From Micromonospora_H sonneratiae (GTDB lineage: Bacteria > Actinomycetota > Actinomycetes > Mycobacteriales > Micromonosporaceae), in the NCBI RefSeq assembly GCF_042679305.1, contig NZ_JBHTMP010000026.1, forward strand, positions 1-64,000: 64,000 nt of DNA, written 5' to 3'. The position numbers and the translations under genes are program-made. The notes beneath the pieces are model-generated. The model saw only the letters and a list, made by a program, of their open reading frames with translations. It made no database searches and was not told where the DNA came from. Shown here piece by piece: positions 18,893 to 27,063 of this stretch; position 1 is the stretch's first letter, and the number at the start of each line of letters is the position of its first letter.

Positions 18893-19190
18893 GTGCTCTG
18901 AGCCGCCACGACTCGGCCAGCAGCTCCCCCAGTTCCTGGTTGTCCACAGTCGACAGATTGACAACGACCATCGGATAGTTGACGTAGTGGTCGGGGACGG
19001 TGAAGGTGACCGGATCGGCCGCGACCAGCCCTTCCCGCTCGTGCGTGAAGATGGCGGCCCGCTGGCCGTCTTCCAGCAGTCGCGCGAACACCTTGCCCCG
19101 CACCTTGCAGGCGGGGGTGCCATAGGACGTGGAGTGCTGGACCTCCGGCAGCGCCGAGGCCAGCTCGCGCAGGGTCTCCCAGGTGGCCAT
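18861..19190 (-). CDS. MmcQ/YjbR family protein
   Basis: 109 residues. The MmcQ/YjbR fold is a small double-wing domain often called DNA-binding, with no proven role. Family features seen: LPEVQHSTSYGTPACKVRGKVFA and a C-terminal LLAESWRLRAPKRLA. Its 3' end overlaps rnz by 32 bp in convergent orientation. A TAGCGT box 6 nt before the ATG suggests a leaderless transcript. Confidence 0.9.
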   Translation of the reverse strand: MATWETLRELASALPEVQHSTSYGTPACKVRGKVFARLLEDGQRAAIFTHEREGLVAADPVTFTVPDHYVNYPMVVVNLSTVDNQELGELLAESWRLRAPKRLATTRHW

Positions 19191-19196
19191 GCCGGC

Positions 19197-19209
19197 ACGC
19201 TACTACCGT
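19197..19209. promoter_or_regulatory. Divergent -10 boxes of the YjbR and GNAT genes
   Basis: TAGCGT (minus, 19197-19202) is 6 nt from the YjbR ATG, and TACCGT (plus, 19204-19209) is 7 nt from the GNAT GTG. The whole intergenic gap is only 26 bp, and both boxes fit leaderless initiation. Confidence 0.5.
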
Positions 19210-19216
19210 TGACCGG

Positions 19217-19726
19217 GTGAGCATCACCCTCCGCCCGGCCCACTCCGATGACCTGATGGCCGTCGGCGCCCTGCACTACCGCGCCCGGCTGGCCGCCTAC
19301 CGCGATTTCGTGCCCGCCGAGGCACTCGCCGCGATCTCCGCCGAGTCGATGGGGAGGTGGTGGACGGAACGCTGGCCGTACGAACGGGACAGCCACCGGA
19401 TGACCGTCGCGGAGTACGACGGACGACTGGTCGGCTTCACCTATCTCGGCCCAGCCCCGGACGATCCCGCCGTCGGCGAACTGTACGCCATCCATCTCGA
19501 CCCCAGTGAACAGGGAAAAGGCGTCGGTAAGCTACTGATGGTCGATGCCCTGGAGAGCCTGCGCCAGCGCGGTTGGCAACGGGCGAGCCTCTGGGTACTG
19601 GCCGACAACACGCATGCGCGCCGGTTCTACGAACGGGGTGGCTGGAGCGTCAGCGGCGAAGAACGGGAGGGCGACGTCGGTACGGCGATCACCCGCCAAC
19701 TGCGGTATGTCCGAGATCTACCGTAG
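19217..19726 (+). CDS. GNAT family N-acetyltransferase
   Basis: 169 residues. The acetyl-CoA site is visible as LDPSEQGKGVGKLLM (motif A, Q/R-x-x-G-x-G/A) at about residues 94-108, followed by NTHARRFYERGGW (motif B). The acceptor is unknown. The GTG at 19217 follows a TACCGT box by 7 nt, so the mRNA is probably leaderless. It runs in the same direction as the aminotransferase-like gene 32 bp downstream. Confidence 0.93.
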   Translation: MSITLRPAHSDDLMAVGALHYRARLAAYRDFVPAEALAAISAESMGRWWTERWPYERDSHRMTVAEYDGRLVGFTYLGPAPDDPAVGELYAIHLDPSEQGKGVGKLLMVDALESLRQRGWQRASLWVLADNTHARRFYERGGWSVSGEEREGDVGTAITRQLRYVRDLP

Positions 19727-19758
19727 CCGTGAAGGTGACTCATATCACATAATGGGGA

Positions 19759-21525
19759 ATGGGTAGGGACAACGATACGGATCAACCCCTGCTGCGTCGT
19801 ATCCGCGAGGGTGTCATCGGCGACGACCGGCTGATAGCCGGCCCCTACGGTCCCCGCCGGATCACCTACGCCGACTACACCGCATCCGGCCGGGCGCTGT
19901 CGTTCATCGAGGACTTCATCCGCGACGAGGTACTCCCCCACTACGCCAACACGCATACCGAGTCGTCCAGCACCGGCCGGCAGACCACGAGGCTGCGCGA
20001 GGACGCCCGGGAGCTGATCCGCGAGGCGGTCGGCGGCGACGAACAGACCGTCATCATCTTCACCGGCTCCGGTGCCACCAGCGGCATCGACAAGCTGATC
20101 CGGATCCTCGGCCTGCAGGCGGGACCACCGAACCGCCACCAGCAGCACCCGGCACCGGGCGGCGACCGGCCGGCGACCGGCATCGAGCGGATCATGAAGG
20201 GCAGCGACCGCCCGGTGGTGTTCATCGGCCCCTTCGAGCACCACTCCAACGAGCTGCCCTGGCGGGAGTCGACCGCCGAGGTGGTGGTGATCCCGGAGGA
20301 CGCCGACGGCCACATCGACATCACCAGGTTGGCGGGGGAACTCAGGCGCTACCGCCACCGACCGTTGAAGATCGGCTCGTTCTCGGCCGCCTCCAACGTC
20401 ACCGGCATCCTCACCGACACCGGCCCGATCTGTCGGCTCCTGCACCGGCACGGCGCACTGGCGTTCTGGGACTTCGCCGCCGCCGGCCCGTACGTCGACA
20501 TCGACATGGCCGGGGCCAGCACGCCGCTCGGCCACAAGGACGCCGTCTTCCTGTCGCCGCACAAGTTCGTCGGCGGCCCGGGCACCCCCGGTGTGCTGGC
20601 CGTACGCCGTGAGCTGCTGCGCAACCCGGTACCCACCGTTCCCGGCGGCGGCACGGTGGACTACGTCAACGCCATCGAGCACCGCTACCTCACCGATCCC
20701 GTGCACCGGGAGGAGGGCGGCACCCCGGCCATCGTGGAGTCGATCCGCGCCGGCCTGGTGTTCCAACTCAAACAGGCGGTCGGCACCGAGGTCATCCGGG
20801 CCCGGGAGGAACGGTTCTGGCGTACGGCGATCGACCACTGGGGCGGCAACCCGGCCATCGAGGTGCTCGGCAACCCCGACGCCGACCGGCTGCCCATCGT
20901 GTCGTTCGTGGTACGCCGACCGGACGGCCCCTACCTCCACCACAACTTCGTGGTGGCCCTGCTCAACGACCTGTTCGGAATCCAGGCCCGGGGCGGCTGC
21001 TCGTGTGCCGGGCCGTACGGGCACCGACTGCTCGGCATCGACCTGGACCGGTCACACCGGTTCGAGCGGGAGATCGTGGCCGGCTGCGCCGGGATCAAAC
21101 CCGGTTGGGTACGCCTCAGCTTCAACTACTTCTTCAGTGACACGGTCGGCCGGTTCCTGATCGACGCGGTGGACCTGGTCGCCACCCATGGCTGGAAACT
21201 CCTGCCCGACTACCGGTTCGACCCGTGGACGGGGTTGTGGCGACACCGGGACGCGCCGGCCGAGCCGACGCTGCGCCTCGGCCAACTCCGCTACACCGAG
21301 GCCGGGCCGGACTGGCCGAGGCGGCACGGGCGGGCGGGCGAGGACGCGCTGGCCGGCTACCTGTCGTACGCCCGGGAGCTGTTCGACCGGCTCGACGGGC
21401 GCAGCTACGTTGACGGGGACCGGGGTTCGTCGGTGTCGTCCGCCTTCGAGGAACTGCGCTGGTTCGTACTGCCGGACGCCTGCCTCATGACGGAACGCAG
21501 CCCGGAGACCCCGTCCTGCGGGTGA
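19759..21525 (+). CDS. Class V aminotransferase-fold PLP protein (cysteine desulfurase-like)
   Basis: 588 residues, much longer than IscS or SufS (about 400). The PLP lysine is K269 in SPHKFVGGPGTPG. SGATSGIDKLIRI and the WDFAAAGPYVDIDM aspartate also fit the class V fold. A CSCAGPYGHRLLG segment near residue 415 carries Cys residues where desulfurases place their active-site loop. The C-terminal 150 residues (FNYFFSD, then a Trp-rich region) extend beyond the core. The substrate is unknown and no Fe-S assembly genes adjoin it; cbs lies downstream, convergent. ATG at 19759 is used, with an upstream ATG at 19752 out of frame. Confidence 0.88.
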   Translation: MGRDNDTDQPLLRRIREGVIGDDRLIAGPYGPRRITYADYTASGRALSFIEDFIRDEVLPHYANTHTESSSTGRQTTRLREDARELIREAVGGDEQTVIIFTGSGATSGIDKLIRILGLQAGPPNRHQQHPAPGGDRPATGIERIMKGSDRPVVFIGPFEHHSNELPWRESTAEVVVIPEDADGHIDITRLAGELRRYRHRPLKIGSFSAASNVTGILTDTGPICRLLHRHGALAFWDFAAAGPYVDIDMAGASTPLGHKDAVFLSPHKFVGGPGTPGVLAVRRELLRNPVPTVPGGGTVDYVNAIEHRYLTDPVHREEGGTPAIVESIRAGLVFQLKQAVGTEVIRAREERFWRTAIDHWGGNPAIEVLGNPDADRLPIVSFVVRRPDGPYLHHNFVVALLNDLFGIQARGGCSCAGPYGHRLLGIDLDRSHRFEREIVAGCAGIKPGWVRLSFNYFFSDTVGRFLIDAVDLVATHGWKLLPDYRFDPWTGLWRHRDAPAEPTLRLGQLRYTEAGPDWPRRHGRAGEDALAGYLSYARELFDRLDGRSYVDGDRGSSVSSAFEELRWFVLPDACLMTERSPETPSCG

Positions 21526-21537
21526 TCTCCGGGCTGC
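21497..21537. terminator. 12-bp hairpin over the 3' end of the aminotransferase-like gene
   Basis: GCAGCCCGGAGA (21497) and its exact complement TCTCCGGGCTGC (21526) flank a 17-nt loop that contains the TGA stop. It lies between convergent genes (cbs stop at 21587). Confidence 0.65.
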
Positions 21538-21586
21538 ACGGGGTCGCTGCCCCGGCGGCGGGCGCCGAGGCAGCGGGGCCGCCGGG

Positions 21587-22957
21587 TCAGCGGGCGCCGA
21601 GATGCGCCAGCAGGTCCTGCCGGGTCAGTACGCCCTTGGGCTTGCCGTCGACCAGCACCAGCGCCGCGTCCGACTTCTCCAGCAGGTTGACCGCCTCGCT
21701 GACCGGCTGCCCGCCACCGATCATCGGCAGCGGCTCCGCCATGTGCCGCTCGATGGTGTCGTGCAGGTGGGCCTGTCCGGTGAAGAGCGCGTCGAGCAGA
21801 TCCCGCTCGGCGATCGAGCCGGCCACCTCGCCGGTCACCACCGGCGGCTCGGCCTTGAGCACCGGCAGTTGGGAGACGCCGTACTCGCGCATGTAGTCGA
21901 TCGCGTCCCGGACCGTCTCGGTCGGGTGTACGTGGACCAGTTCGGGAATGCCACCCGGCTTGCTGGCCAGCGCCTCGGCCACGGTCGCCTCGGTGCCGCC
22001 GGTCTGCATGAAGCCGTACCGGGCCATCCACTGGTCGTTGAAGATCTTCGACAGGTAGCCACGTCCACCGTCGGGCAGCAGCACCACCACCACGTCGTCG
22101 GGGCCGGCCTGCCGGGCGACCTCCAGCGCGGCGACGACGGCCATGCCGCAGGAGCCACCGACCAGCAGCCCCTCCTCCCGGGCCAGTCGCCGGGTCAGCT
22201 CGAAGGACTCCTTGTCCGAGACCTCGATGATCTCGTCACAGATGGTCCGGTCGTACGTCTCCGGCCAGAAGTCCTCGCCGACGCCCTCGACCAGGTACGG
22301 CCGACCGGTGCCGCCGGAGTAGACCGAGCCCTCCGGGTCGGCGCCGATCACCCGGACCTTCCCGCCGGAGGCTTCCTTCAGGTAGCGGCCGATGCCGGAG
22401 ATGGTGCCGCCGGTGCCCACCCCGGCCACGAAGTGGGTGATCCCGCCCTCGGTCTGCTTCCACAGCTCGGGGCCGGTGGTCTCGTAGTGCGAGCGCGGGT
22501 TGGCCGGGTTGGCGTACTGGTTGGGCTTCCAGGCACCGGGGATCTCCCGCGCCAGCCGGTCGGAGACGTTGTAGTACGAGCGGGGGTCCTCCGGCGCGAC
22601 CGCGGTCGGGCAGACCACCACCTCGGCGCCGTACGCCCGCAGCACGTCCTGCTTGTCCTGGCTGACCTTGTCCGGGCAGACGAACACGCACTTGTAGCCC
22701 TTGAGCTGGGCGACCAGGGCCAGCCCGACACCGGTGTTACCGCTGGTCGGCTCGACGATGGTGCCACCGGGCTTGAGCAGCCCGGCCTTCTCGGCGTCCT
22801 CGATCATCCGGGAGGCGATCCGGTCCTTGACCGATCCGCCGGGATTGAGATATTCAACCTTGGCCAGCACCGTCGCCGAGATGCCCTCGGTCACGTTACG
22901 TAGTCGGACCAGCGGGGTGTTGCCGATCAGCTCGACGACGTTTTCGTAGTAGTGCAC
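21587..22957 (-). CDS. cbs: Cystathionine beta-synthase
   Basis: 456 residues. It condenses serine with homocysteine to cystathionine in reverse transsulfuration. The PLP lysine is K44 in NPGGSVKDRIA; PTSGNTGVGLA and GVGTGGTISGIG bind the substrate carboxylate and PLP phosphate. Two CBS domains (about 335-455) follow the catalytic domain. There is no heme-binding N-terminal extension, as expected for bacterial forms. A plain cysteine synthase is about 310 residues and lacks the CBS pair. It reads leftwards from 22957. Confidence 0.95.
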   Translation of the reverse strand: MHYYENVVELIGNTPLVRLRNVTEGISATVLAKVEYLNPGGSVKDRIASRMIEDAEKAGLLKPGGTIVEPTSGNTGVGLALVAQLKGYKCVFVCPDKVSQDKQDVLRAYGAEVVVCPTAVAPEDPRSYYNVSDRLAREIPGAWKPNQYANPANPRSHYETTGPELWKQTEGGITHFVAGVGTGGTISGIGRYLKEASGGKVRVIGADPEGSVYSGGTGRPYLVEGVGEDFWPETYDRTICDEIIEVSDKESFELTRRLAREEGLLVGGSCGMAVVAALEVARQAGPDDVVVVLLPDGGRGYLSKIFNDQWMARYGFMQTGGTEATVAEALASKPGGIPELVHVHPTETVRDAIDYMREYGVSQLPVLKAEPPVVTGEVAGSIAERDLLDALFTGQAHLHDTIERHMAEPLPMIGGGQPVSEAVNLLEKSDAALVLVDGKPKGVLTRQDLLAHLGAR

Positions 22958-23035
22958 CTCGTTGTGCCCTTCTCAAGGCGCCGACGGCTTCGTGGCCGGG
23001 CGGACGGTCACAGGTCAGCGCCAGCCTACGTGCCG

Positions 23036-23392
23036 TCAGTGCACCACGTACCCAGGGATCACCGTTTCGCGGCGGCGCTCCCACTCCAGGAACCGCTCGG
23101 TCTCGGCCAGCACGCTACCGGCCAGCCAGGTGATCATCAGGGCGTCGTCGGCCAGCCCGAAGAGCGCGAGGAACGCCTCCGGCACCAGGTCGACCGGGGA
23201 GGCAACGTACGCCGTCGCCGCCACCATCAGGGCCAGCCGCAGGCCGCCGTCGTACTCGCGCCGGGCGGTAGCCTTGATCATCCGGGGCAGGGCGGCCAAC
23301 CGCTTGCCCAACGAGGGGCCACCGCGTGCGCCGGAGGTCATCGCCCGTGCCAGCGCCGCGAAAGCCGCCGTCCGCCTGAGTTTCTTCGCCAT
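23036..23392 (-). CDS. YkvA family (DUF1232) membrane-associated protein
   Basis: 118 residues. DUF1232 core at about 55-95: YVASPVDLVPEAFLALFGLADDALMITW, with the Asp-rich turn typical of YkvA. Its function is unknown. The ATG at 23392 is preceded by GAGGAGGAGG about 9 nt upstream, which rules out a longer start at 23449. It diverges from the SGNH hydrolase pair. Confidence 0.9.
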   Translation of the reverse strand: MAKKLRRTAAFAALARAMTSGARGGPSLGKRLAALPRMIKATARREYDGGLRLALMVAATAYVASPVDLVPEAFLALFGLADDALMITWLAGSVLAETERFLEWERRRETVIPGYVVH

Positions 23393-23584
23393 GTTCGTGA
23401 CCTCCTCCTCGCAATGATGCACGCGGTGGCAAGAAGGCCCGACCGGCATCGGCCCTCATCGAAGGTAACTACCCATCACTGTCACTTTCTACTCAACCGG
23501 GCAGCCGGACAGCGACGGCACGCGTCGTACCACCGCGTTAGTCTCGAAATTTGCAGGGTCATTCGGCATCTGGGGGGCCGCTTG

Positions 23585-24679
23585 ATGAGTCAGGCCGCAG
23601 CATCGGCAGGAAAGCTTCCGTCATGGCGCGTCGCGCGCCGGATCGGCAGGGTGGCGGCCGTGGGGACGGGCGCAACCGCGTTGACGGCGGCGGTCACCGC
23701 GGGCGTGTTGCTGGCCCAGGCCCGACAGGCCCGACGGACCATCCCGATGGCCGAGGCCCCGCCTCCGCGCGGCGACGGCCTCTACGGCGCCAAGCTTCCC
23801 GGCCAACCGATCAACCTGGTGCTACTGGGCGACTCGTCCGCCGCCGGCTACGGCGTACACCGTCCCCGGGAGACCCCGGGCGCGCTGCTGGCCACGGGCG
23901 TGTCCCGCCGCCTGGGACGGCCGGTGCGACTGCGCCGGTTCGCCGTGGTGGGCAGCCTCTCGGCCGGGCTGGCTCCGCAGGTCGACGCCGCCGTCGAGAC
24001 CCGGCCGGACCTGGCGGTCATCCTGATCGGTGGCAACGACGTCACCAATCGCACTTCGCCGGCGGTGGCCGTACGCTATCTCGTCGATGCGGTCCGCCGG
24101 CTGCGGGAGGCGGGCGCGCAGGTGGTCGTCGGCACCTGCCCCGACCTCGGCGCCATCCAACCGATCAAACCGCCGTTGCGCTGGTTGGCCCGCCGCTGGA
24201 GCCGCCAACTAGCCGCCGCCCAGACGGTCGCCGTCGTCGAGGCGGGCGGGCTGACGGTGTCCCTGGGTGACCTGCTCGGCCCCCGGTTCGCCGCCGAGCC
24301 GACCCGGTTGTTCGCCTGGGACCACTTCCACCCCTCCGCCGAGGGGTACGCCATCGCCGTCGCGGCGCTGCTCCCGACCTCGCTGGCCGCCCTCGGTTCG
24401 GCACACGAGCAACGGGCTGCCCTCGCCCCCGGTGAAGGCGTACGCTCGCTGCCAGCCGCTGCCCAGGAGGCGGCCCGCCATGCCGGTACGGAGGTACGTG
24501 GCGCTCAGGTTGGCGGCCGGGAACGCGGTCCGGCCGGCCGGTGGGCGCAGCTACGTCGGCGTCGGTCCTGGTTCGGCCAGCCCCGGGCGGAGGAGCCCAC
24601 CGAGAGCGGGGTGACGTCGGCGGTGCCCTGGCCGCCCCGCCCGGCCCCGGATCCAGCCAAGGTAGAGGAGCGGGCATGA
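23585..24679 (+). CDS. SGNH/GDSL-type esterase with an N-terminal membrane segment
   Basis: 364 residues. An N-terminal hydrophobic segment at about residues 23-46 anchors or exports the protein. The SGNH blocks follow: LLGDSSAAGYG (nucleophile S84), IGGNDVTNRT, and DHFHPSAEGY with the catalytic Asp and His. About 100 residues after the catalytic core form a low-complexity basic and Pro-rich tail without a recognisable domain. The substrate is unknown (lipid, acetyl sugar or cell-wall ester are possible). It overlaps the next hydrolase gene by ATGA at 24676. Confidence 0.9.
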   Translation: MSQAAASAGKLPSWRVARRIGRVAAVGTGATALTAAVTAGVLLAQARQARRTIPMAEAPPPRGDGLYGAKLPGQPINLVLLGDSSAAGYGVHRPRETPGALLATGVSRRLGRPVRLRRFAVVGSLSAGLAPQVDAAVETRPDLAVILIGGNDVTNRTSPAVAVRYLVDAVRRLREAGAQVVVGTCPDLGAIQPIKPPLRWLARRWSRQLAAAQTVAVVEAGGLTVSLGDLLGPRFAAEPTRLFAWDHFHPSAEGYAIAVAALLPTSLAALGSAHEQRAALAPGEGVRSLPAAAQEAARHAGTEVRGAQVGGRERGPAGRWAQLRRRRSWFGQPRAEEPTESGVTSAVPWPPRPAPDPAKVEERA

Positions 24680-25479
24680 GAGGCGTCGCCGCCCGGATCG
24701 GTCGGGCCGCCGTACTGACCCTCGTCGCCGGAACCGTCGGTGGCGCAGCGTTGCTGGCCGGTGAGGCACTGGTGGCCCGTAACCGGCGTTACGCCCAGCC
24801 GAAGCTCGGCCTGGCGTTGCGCTCGACCATCGGCCCGGCCAGTGCACCGCCGTTGCGCCTGGTGCTGCTCGGTGACTCGTCGACGCTCGGCGTCGGCGTC
24901 GACCGGGTCGGCGACACGGTCGGCGGGCAACTCGCCAGGCTGCTCTCCCCCGGCACCGGGCCGGCCGGGGTCGGTGAACGCCAGGTTCTGCTCTCCAGCG
25001 TCGGCGTCTCGGGCTCCCGGTGCGCCGACCTCGCCACCCAGGTCGCCCGCGCCCTGCTCGGTGAACGTCCGGACGTGGCGGTGATCCTGATCGGCGCCAA
25101 CGACGCGACGTCCCTGCGCTGGCCCGGGGAGAGCGCCACCTATCTCGGCAGCGCCGTACGCCGGCTACGCGAGGCCGGGGTGGAGGTCGTCGTCGGCACC
25201 TGCCCCGACCTCGGTGCGGTACGGGCGATGGCGCAGCCGCTACGCCAGGTCGCCGGCTGGCTCGGCCGGCGTACCGCCCGGGCGCAGGCCCGCGCGGTGC
25301 TGGCCTCAGGTGGTGCCGTGGTGGACCTGGCCGGTGAGACCGGTCCGGTGTTCCGGGCCGACGCGGGGACCCTGTGCCCCGACGGCTACCACCCGTCCGC
25401 CGACGGCTATCGGGTGTGGGCCCACGCGCTGCTGCCCGCCGTGGCCCACGCGGTGGCCGTCGCCCAACAGCAGCACTGA
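24676..25479 (+). CDS. Second SGNH/GDSL-type esterase, coupled to the first
   Basis: 267 residues, paralogous to the upstream gene but without the C-terminal tail. A signal or anchor segment lies at about residues 10-30; the blocks are LLGDSSTLGVG (S68), IGANDATS and DGYHPSADGY. VEVVVGTCPDLGAV nearly copies QVVVGTCPDLGAI of its neighbour, so the pair arose by tandem duplication. The start ATG overlaps the preceding stop (ATGA), and GAGGAG lies 7-8 nt upstream. Confidence 0.92.
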   Translation: MRGVAARIGRAAVLTLVAGTVGGAALLAGEALVARNRRYAQPKLGLALRSTIGPASAPPLRLVLLGDSSTLGVGVDRVGDTVGGQLARLLSPGTGPAGVGERQVLLSSVGVSGSRCADLATQVARALLGERPDVAVILIGANDATSLRWPGESATYLGSAVRRLREAGVEVVVGTCPDLGAVRAMAQPLRQVAGWLGRRTARAQARAVLASGGAVVDLAGETGPVFRADAGTLCPDGYHPSADGYRVWAHALLPAVAHAVAVAQQQH

Positions 25480-25511
25480 GCGGCGGCAGCCGCACCGAGC
25501 CACAGCGTCGG

Positions 25512-25832
25512 TCAGAGTTCCTGACGGGTGGCGGCCACGTCAGCCGCGGCGGCCGACAGGACCGGTTCCGGCGCGTCCGCGGCGATCAGATCCGAGGCGA
25601 TCGCCCGGAGCTGGTCCGGCAGGGCCAGATCGTTGCCGAGTCTCGGCACCTGCCGCCGGGGCTCCCCCTCGACGTCGGCGGACAGGTCGGCCAACCGCTG
25701 CACGAGTCGGTGCACCAGGTCGGCGCGGGTGCCCAGCCCGTTGGCGGCCTCGGCCTCCCAGCGGGGGGTTCCCCAGTGCCCCACCTGCCCAAGCAGCAGG
25801 TCGACCGCCCGGTTCAGTTCGTCAGCGCTCAT
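25512..25832 (-). CDS. Small conserved-looking protein of unknown function
   Basis: 106 residues, acidic and mostly helical by composition (MSADELNRAVDLLLGQVGHW...). There are no membrane segments, cysteines or known motifs. The ATG at 25832 is the only good start; upstream in-frame sequence covers a terminator hairpin and is not coding-like. It lies after the BI-1 gene on the same strand, separated by that hairpin, so it is probably transcribed on its own. Confidence 0.7.
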   Translation of the reverse strand: MSADELNRAVDLLLGQVGHWGTPRWEAEAANGLGTRADLVHRLVQRLADLSADVEGEPRRQVPRLGNDLALPDQLRAIASDLIAADAPEPVLSAAAADVAATRQEL

Positions 25833-25856
25833 CACCGCGAGTCTACGAGCAGACGG

Positions 25857-25891
25857 CGGCGGCCCGCCTCCGTTTCGGAAGCGGGCCGCCG
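25857..25891 (-). terminator. 11-bp hairpin after the BI-1 family gene
   Basis: CGGCGGCCCGC and its exact complement GCGGGCCGCCG flank a 13-nt loop, just downstream of the gene that ends at 25910. Confidence 0.75.
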
Positions 25892-25909
25892 TGGCCGTGG
25901 GACGACTGC

Positions 25910-26773
25910 TCAGTCGTCGCCCTGGAAGTAGCTGATCAGACGCAGGACCTCGAGGTAGAGCCAGACCAGGCTGACCAGGATGCCGAACGCGGCGGTCCAC
26001 GAGTAGCGCTGCGGCAACCCCATCCGCACGCCCTCCTCGACCTCGTGGAAGCTCAGAACAAAGCTGAGCGAGGCCACCACGATGCAGACCAGGCTGAAGC
26101 CGATCGCCAGCGCACCGCCGCTACGCAGCCCGGTGTCGAACCCGAACAGCGCCAGCACCAGGTTGATCAGCATGACCGCGAAGAGACCCGCCATCACCGC
26201 GATCAACCCGCGGGCGAACTTCGGCGTGGCCCGGACGACCCGCATCTTGTAGAGCATCGCCATCACGAAGAAGACGCCGAAGGTGGCGACCACCGCCTGG
26301 AGCACGATGCCGTTGTAGAGCGTCTCGAACGCCTTGCTCACCATGCCGACGAAGACGCCCTCGATCACCGCGTAGGTGACCACGAGCGCCGGGTTGGCGA
26401 TCCGGGAGAACGAGATGATCAGACCGAGCACCAGGCCGACCACGGCGGCACCGATCCAGGCCACCTTGACCAGCGCGTCGGGCACCAGCACCCAGGCCGC
26501 CGCCGCCGACACCCCCAGGATGCCCAGCAGGGTCACGGTCTTGACGACGACATCGTCGATGGACATCGTCTGCACGGTGGGCGGCGCGGACGGGTAACCC
26601 GTCGCCGGGTACGGCTGTCCGGGCTGTCCGTAACCGGGCTGGCCGTACGCACCGGGGTGCCCCGGCTGGCCGTATCCGGGCTGGCCGTACGGGCCGCCTG
26701 GGGCGTACCCGGCGGCCCGCTCGCGCTCGGCCGCCTGGCCGAGCCGGGCCAGCACCGGGTTGGAAGTCTTCAC
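25910..26773 (-). CDS. Bax inhibitor-1/YccA-type membrane protein
   Basis: 287 residues. About 60 N-terminal residues are a Gly/Pro/Tyr/Gln repeat region (GYGQPG units). Seven membrane spans follow (about 70-285), with conserved acidic residues in the last part (FHEVEEGVRMG, and a C-terminal SYFQGDD). This is the layout of the actinobacterial BI-1/DUF4870-like YccA group; ion leak or stress roles are known for some relatives, but none is proven here. The GTG at 26773 is supported by GGGAGG 7 nt upstream. It lies 105 bp after the tRNA gene on the same strand. Confidence 0.92.
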   Translation of the reverse strand: MKTSNPVLARLGQAAERERAAGYAPGGPYGQPGYGQPGHPGAYGQPGYGQPGQPYPATGYPSAPPTVQTMSIDDVVVKTVTLLGILGVSAAAAWVLVPDALVKVAWIGAAVVGLVLGLIISFSRIANPALVVTYAVIEGVFVGMVSKAFETLYNGIVLQAVVATFGVFFVMAMLYKMRVVRATPKFARGLIAVMAGLFAVMLINLVLALFGFDTGLRSGGALAIGFSLVCIVVASLSFVLSFHEVEEGVRMGLPQRYSWTAAFGILVSLVWLYLEVLRLISYFQGDD

Positions 26774-26878
26774 TGTCAGGCCTCCCTTGGGGGGTCGATG
26801 CACGTTGAGGTGCCAGTCAAGAGTAAACCGAGGCAGCAGGCTTTTGGAGATCCAACTATCCAGGCCATGACGGTTGGC

Positions 26879-26962
26879 TGGTGCCCGGGGCGGGGGTCGA
26901 ACCCGCACGCCTTGCGGCAGCCGCTTTTAAGGCGGCCGTGTCTGCCTTTCCACCACCCGGGC
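26879..26962 (-). tRNA. bldA: tRNA-Leu, anticodon UAA (bldA-type)
   Basis: 84 nt including an encoded CCA end. The acceptor stem GCCCGGG/CCCGGGC is perfect. The anticodon arm GCCGC-CTTAAAA-GCGGC gives anticodon UAA. A long variable arm (TGCCGCAAGGCG) marks a class II tRNA, and the T arm is GCGGG-TTCGACC-CCCGC. It reads UUA, the rarest codon in high-GC actinomycetes. In Streptomyces this tRNA is BldA, a developmental and antibiotic regulator; a regulatory role here is inferred, not shown. Confidence 0.96.
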
Positions 26963-27063
26963 CGGCGGCAGCGGAGTGTCGAGACACTCCGGTGCTGTCA
27001 CCGTAGCGGGTCCGAGTCAACTGGGCGCACCCCGCCGCGCCTTCTGGCACTAGGGTCAAGGTC

